Origin: an uncultured Clostridia bacterium
Lineage (GTDB): Bacteria > Bacillota > Clostridia > Christensenellales > Borkfalkiaceae
Direction of reading: 5' to 3'
Length of the DNA: 13,677 nt
Assembly (NCBI GenBank): GCA_904501815.1
Contig: CAJGCN010000027.1
Coordinates: 1-13,677 of the forward strand
In this document: in pieces, positions 12,082-13,677 of the stretch
Layout of the letters: every line of letters begins with the position of its first letter
Position numbering within the stretch: position 1 is the first letter of the stretch
The notes under the pieces: model-generated
Told to the model about the DNA's origin: nothing
The model's database searches: none
What the model saw: only the letters and a program-made list of their open reading frames with translations
Position numbers and translations under genes: made by a program

Positions 12082-13677
12082 ATGAAAGAAAAATTTACGG
12101 TGTTGGGAATGACTTGTTCGGCTTGCTCGGCAGGGATTGAAAGAACCGTGAAAAAATTAGAAGGCGTTTTATCGGTGGAAGTTTCGTTGATGGGCGAAAT
12201 GATGACGGTGGAATACGACGAGAAAAAACTTCAAAAAGAGCGCATTATAAACGCCGTCGTTCAGCTTGGCTACGGCGCGCTTCCGTATGACGAAAACGCT
12301 TTGAATAAGAAAAAATCTCAGCCGAATAAACTCAAAAGAAGGTTTTTCGTATCGTTATTCTTTTTGCTACCGTTAATGTATTTTTCAATGGGTGGAATGA
12401 TGGGCTTGCACACGCCCCCGACTTGGCTGAACAATACCCTGCAAATGATACTTTCACTCGTAGTGATTGTCGTGAATTTTAAATTTTACACGAGTGGAAC
12501 GAAAGCGCTTATCAAGAAAGTCCCGAATATGGACACGCTTGTTGCGCTCGGCTCGGCGGCTTCCTTTGTATACAGTTTAGTTTTAACGGTAATAGGCTAT
12601 ATCGGGCATAGCGGGCACGGGCATTTATTTTACGAATCTGCGGCAATGATTTTAGTGCTTGTCACGCTCGGCAAATGGCTCGAAGAAAACTCTAAGCGCA
12701 AAACGGGCGACGAAGTGGAAAAACTCATTAAGCTGATGCCGAATACCGTCGTAGTCGAACGCAACGGTTTTCAATCGTCAATCGCTTTTTCGGAAATTGA
12801 AAAAGGGGATATTTTAATTGTAAAGCAAGGGGATTATATTCCCGTAGACGGCGTAGTTTTGGAAGGACACGCTTTTCTCGATCGAGCCGCGATCACGGGC
12901 GAAAGTATGCCTGTTGAAGTGGTTGAAGGGGATAGCGCGACGGGCGCGGATATCGTTAAAAGCGGGTATTTGAAAATACTCGCGCAAAAGGTCGGTGTGG
13001 AAACTACTCTTTCGCAAATCGTTAAAATGGTTAAAGAAGCGGGGGCGAGCAAAGCTCCTATTCAAAAAACTGCGGATAAAATCGCAGGGATTTTCGTGCC
13101 TGTCGTTGCGTTAATTTCTCTTATTACCTTTTTTTCTTGGCTTGCTATCGGTTCGGCGTTTTCAACGGCGGCGAATTATGCCATTAGCGTACTCGTCATT
13201 TCTTGTCCTTGCTCGTTAGGGTTGGCAACTCCCGTTGCGGTAATGGCGGCTACGGGTCGGGGAATGTCGCTCGGCGTTTTATATAAAGATGCGGAAGCCT
13301 TGCAAAAAGCAAAAGAAATTAACTGCGCTCTACTCGATAAAACGGCAACGCTGACCGTTGGAAAACCTACCGTCAACGAGTTTATTTGTCTTTACGGACA
13401 AGTAGAACAGGCGTTGAACGTTGCGTGTGCAATGGAAGAAAAATCAAATCACCCTATTGCAGAGTGTATCAAAGACTATGCAAATGAAAAAACGCAAATA
13501 AATTCCGTCTTTTCTCAAAATTACCGCTATGAAACGGGAAAAGGCGGGGTGGCAGAAATTAACGGAATTACCTATTATCTCGGCAATCGCAGATTATTGC
13601 CTAAGCCTTTGCAAAAGAACGCGCAAGAGCAGGAAAAGAAATTCTCGCAAGACGGAAAAACGGTCGTGTTTTTGGCA
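12082..13677 (+). CDS. copA: copper-translocating P1B-type ATPase, partial (3' end outside window)
   Basis: A membrane pump that uses ATP to export Cu(I). The reading frame is open from ATG 12082 to the window end (532 residues), roughly the first 70-75% of a typical CopA. In order: one N-terminal heavy-metal-associated domain (about 1-70) with MTCSAC (Cys12, Cys15); membrane helices from about 88; NMDTLVALGS; the actuator loop with ITGES (271-275); the ion-site helix with CPC (Cys375, Cys377); the phosphorylation site DKTATLT with Asp419; and SNHP (455-458), the HP motif of P1B pumps. The Gly normally invariant in DKTGT is Ala422 here (codon GCA). The GDG hinge and the last helices lie beyond the window. 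GGAG (12072-12075) supports the start. The CPC and CxxC motifs favour Cu(I) over Zn/Cd. Confidence 0.93.
   Translation, partial: MKEKFTVLGMTCSACSAGIERTVKKLEGVLSVEVSLMGEMMTVEYDEKKLQKERIINAVVQLGYGALPYDENALNKKKSQPNKLKRRFFVSLFFLLPLMYFSMGGMMGLHTPPTWLNNTLQMILSLVVIVVNFKFYTSGTKALIKKVPNMDTLVALGSAASFVYSLVLTVIGYIGHSGHGHLFYESAAMILVLVTLGKWLEENSKRKTGDEVEKLIKLMPNTVVVERNGFQSSIAFSEIEKGDILIVKQGDYIPVDGVVLEGHAFLDRAAITGESMPVEVVEGDSATGADIVKSGYLKILAQKVGVETTLSQIVKMVKEAGASKAPIQKTADKIAGIFVPVVALISLITFFSWLAIGSAFSTAANYAISVLVISCPCSLGLATPVAVMAATGRGMSLGVLYKDAEALQKAKEINCALLDKTATLTVGKPTVNEFICLYGQVEQALNVACAMEEKSNHPIAECIKDYANEKTQINSVFSQNYRYETGKGGVAEINGITYYLGNRRLLPKPLQKNAQEQEKKFSQDGKTVVFLA

Overview
The window looks like chromosomal DNA of a strictly anaerobic, acetate-forming member of the Clostridia (Firmicutes/Bacillota), probably an uncultured lineage. 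The support is gene content and order: dnaE next to pfkA; tmcAL (ylbM) divergent from pta-ackA, followed by yceD and rpmF; and an oxygen-sensitive class III ribonucleotide reductase (nrdDG). G+C is moderate, promoters are near-consensus sigma-A type, ribosome binding sites are mostly GGAG-like, and the tRNA gene encodes its CCA. No phage, transposase, integrase or CRISPR genes are present, so this is mostly housekeeping sequence.

Layout. 1-2291 holds the 3' end of dnaE and, behind its own promoter, ATP-dependent phosphofructokinase. 2292-2571 is a gene-free stretch with dense RNA-folding potential, including a GNRA hairpin and a strong GC hairpin. It leads into a small DUF308-like membrane protein that ends in a terminator. 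3081-6165 is the nrdDG operon, with a promoter flanked and overlapped by three NrdR-box-like sites and a strong terminator. That terminator contains the start codon of the next gene, a membrane-anchored SPOR-like protein. 6851-7182 carries tRNA-Thr(CGU) and a 75-bp direct duplication of its 3' end plus terminator, offset by exactly 150 bp, with an inverted tRNA fragment and a hairpin in between. 7209-7754 is a stand-alone YhcH/NanQ-family gene, convergent with tmcAL and sharing a bidirectional terminator with it. From overlapping divergent promoters near 8917-8967, tmcAL runs left and pta-ackA runs right. A further promoter at 11248 drives yceD-rpmF with almost no leader. The window ends inside a CopA-type copper ATPase.

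Together the genes cover glycolysis (pfkA), acetyl-CoA to acetate with ATP formation (pta-ackA), anaerobic dNTP supply (nrdDG), replication (dnaE), translation (rpmF, yceD, tRNA-Thr, tmcAL) and copper export. TmcAL uses acetate and ATP, so its place beside pta-ackA may be metabolically meaningful. I found no clearly new multi-gene system. The observations most worth a second look are the copper ATPase with DKTATLT in place of the near-invariant DKTGT motif, the tRNA-Thr duplication/inversion, the structured RNA at 2341-2533, and the terminator that contains a start codon and a perfect -10 hexamer.
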